Positions 5,559 to 5,895 of a stretch of DNA of 5,895 nucleotides are shown here, piece by piece. The notes beneath the pieces were generated by a model, which saw only the letters and a list, made by a program, of their open reading frames with translations, did no database searches and was not told the DNA's origin. The stretch is from contig JASJAL010000193.1 of the NCBI GenBank assembly GCA_030067055.1, positions 1 to 5,895 of the forward strand, in the 5' to 3' direction. A program made the position numbers and the translations under genes. Source of the stretch: Kiloniellales bacterium (GTDB lineage: Bacteria > Pseudomonadota > Alphaproteobacteria > Kiloniellales > JAKSBE01). Position 1 is the stretch's first letter. Every line of letters starts with the position of its first letter.

Positions 5559-5895
5559 ATGAGCGAGATCTATCCCACGCGGCGGCAGTCCGAGATCCTC
5601 AGCGCGGTGCGACTCCGGCAGGCCTGCTCGATCGGCGAGCTGGCCGAAAGCCTGGGCGTCTCCGAGGAGACCATCCGGCGCAACGTGAAGCCGCTCGCGG
5701 CGCAGGGATTGGTAAGGCGGGTGCACGGCGGCATCACACTGCCGGAGACCTTCCAGGAGCCGCCCTTCCAGCGCCGCATGCAGGCCAACAATGCGGCCAA
5801 GCAGCGCATCGCCCGCAAGGTCGCGTCCCTGGTGCAGAACGGCGACAGCGTGATGCTGGATTGCGGATCGACCACCACCTTCGTGGCCCAGGCCC
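5559..5895 (+). CDS. DeoR/GlpR-family transcriptional repressor, N-terminal part (cut by window edge)
   Basis: The first 112 residues are visible and the gene runs off the right edge. An N-terminal DeoR winged helix-turn-helix spans about residues 5-60: RRQSEIL, the helices around IGELAESLGVSEETIRRNV (25-43), then GLVRRVHGGI (50-59), the family's wing signature. The linker EPPFQRRMQANNAAKQRIARKVASLV leads into the start of the DeoR C-terminal sugar-phosphate-sensing domain, with LDCGSTTT (100-107). The GSTT loop there normally contacts the effector phosphate. ATG 5559 is the only sensible start, because an in-frame TAG lies at 5544-5546. One deviation is N42 where the family usually has aspartate (RRD). 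It is divergent from the transporter operon across a 195-bp region with operator-like repeats, so it probably represses that operon and itself until a phosphorylated metabolite binds. The effector is unknown. Confidence 0.9.
   Translation, partial: MSEIYPTRRQSEILSAVRLRQACSIGELAESLGVSEETIRRNVKPLAAQGLVRRVHGGITLPETFQEPPFQRRMQANNAAKQRIARKVASLVQNGDSVMLDCGSTTTFVAQA

Noticed and set aside
5364..5726. An N-terminal extension of the binding-protein frame into the divergent region and the regulator gene.
   Set aside because: It would bury the signal peptide and run antisense through the DeoR helix-turn-helix; ATG 5363 has its own ribosome site.
1..5895. CRISPR arrays, tRNA/rRNA genes, insertion sequences, phage or attachment sites.
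   Set aside because: No regularly spaced repeats, cloverleaf or rRNA-like segments, transposase motifs or terminal inverted repeats were seen; nearly all of the window is accounted for by the six genes.

Overview
This is a high-GC window. Its gene content points to a proteobacterium, most likely an alphaproteobacterium of the Rhodospirillales/Rhizobiales/Rhodobacterales kind. That placement rests on the combination of a fused two-domain betaine-type permease, a dimethylglycine/sarcosine dehydrogenase-like flavoenzyme and a divergent DeoR-type regulator. It is an inference from protein style, not a search result.

Layout: five genes lie head to tail on the minus strand and look like one operon, read from right to left. 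They are a periplasmic substrate-binding protein (4410-5363), an ABC ATPase (3268-4302), a 677-residue permease carrying two fused membrane domains (1238-3271), a choline-kinase-type phosphotransferase (342-1223) and the N-terminal 115 residues of an FAD-dependent dimethylglycine/sarcosine dehydrogenase-like enzyme that runs off the left edge (1-345). Junctions are tight. There are ATGA overlaps of 4 bp between ATPase and permease and between phosphotransferase and oxidoreductase, and a 14-bp gap between permease and phosphotransferase. The only wide gap, 107 bp between binding protein and ATPase, holds a strong 12-bp hairpin. On the right, reading the opposite way, a DeoR/GlpR-type repressor starts at 5559 and is cut by the window edge after 112 residues.

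The 195-bp divergent region (5364-5558) contains an AT-rich core (about 5451-5520), unlike everything around it. The core holds a sigma70-like promoter for the operon, a 13-bp palindrome between its -35 and -10, and repeated TTTCTGTG-like elements that look like operators for the neighbouring regulator.

Working model: the binding protein captures a quaternary or N-methylated amine such as choline, glycine betaine or a relative. The ATPase/fused-permease complex imports it, and the phosphotransferase and flavoenzyme modify or degrade it inside the cell, with the DeoR-type protein sensing a (phospho)metabolite. Placing the transporter in a catabolic operon, with an ATPase whose C-terminal CBS region is only half length, argues for nutrient scavenging rather than classical osmoprotection. 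The real substrate cannot be read from the sequence.
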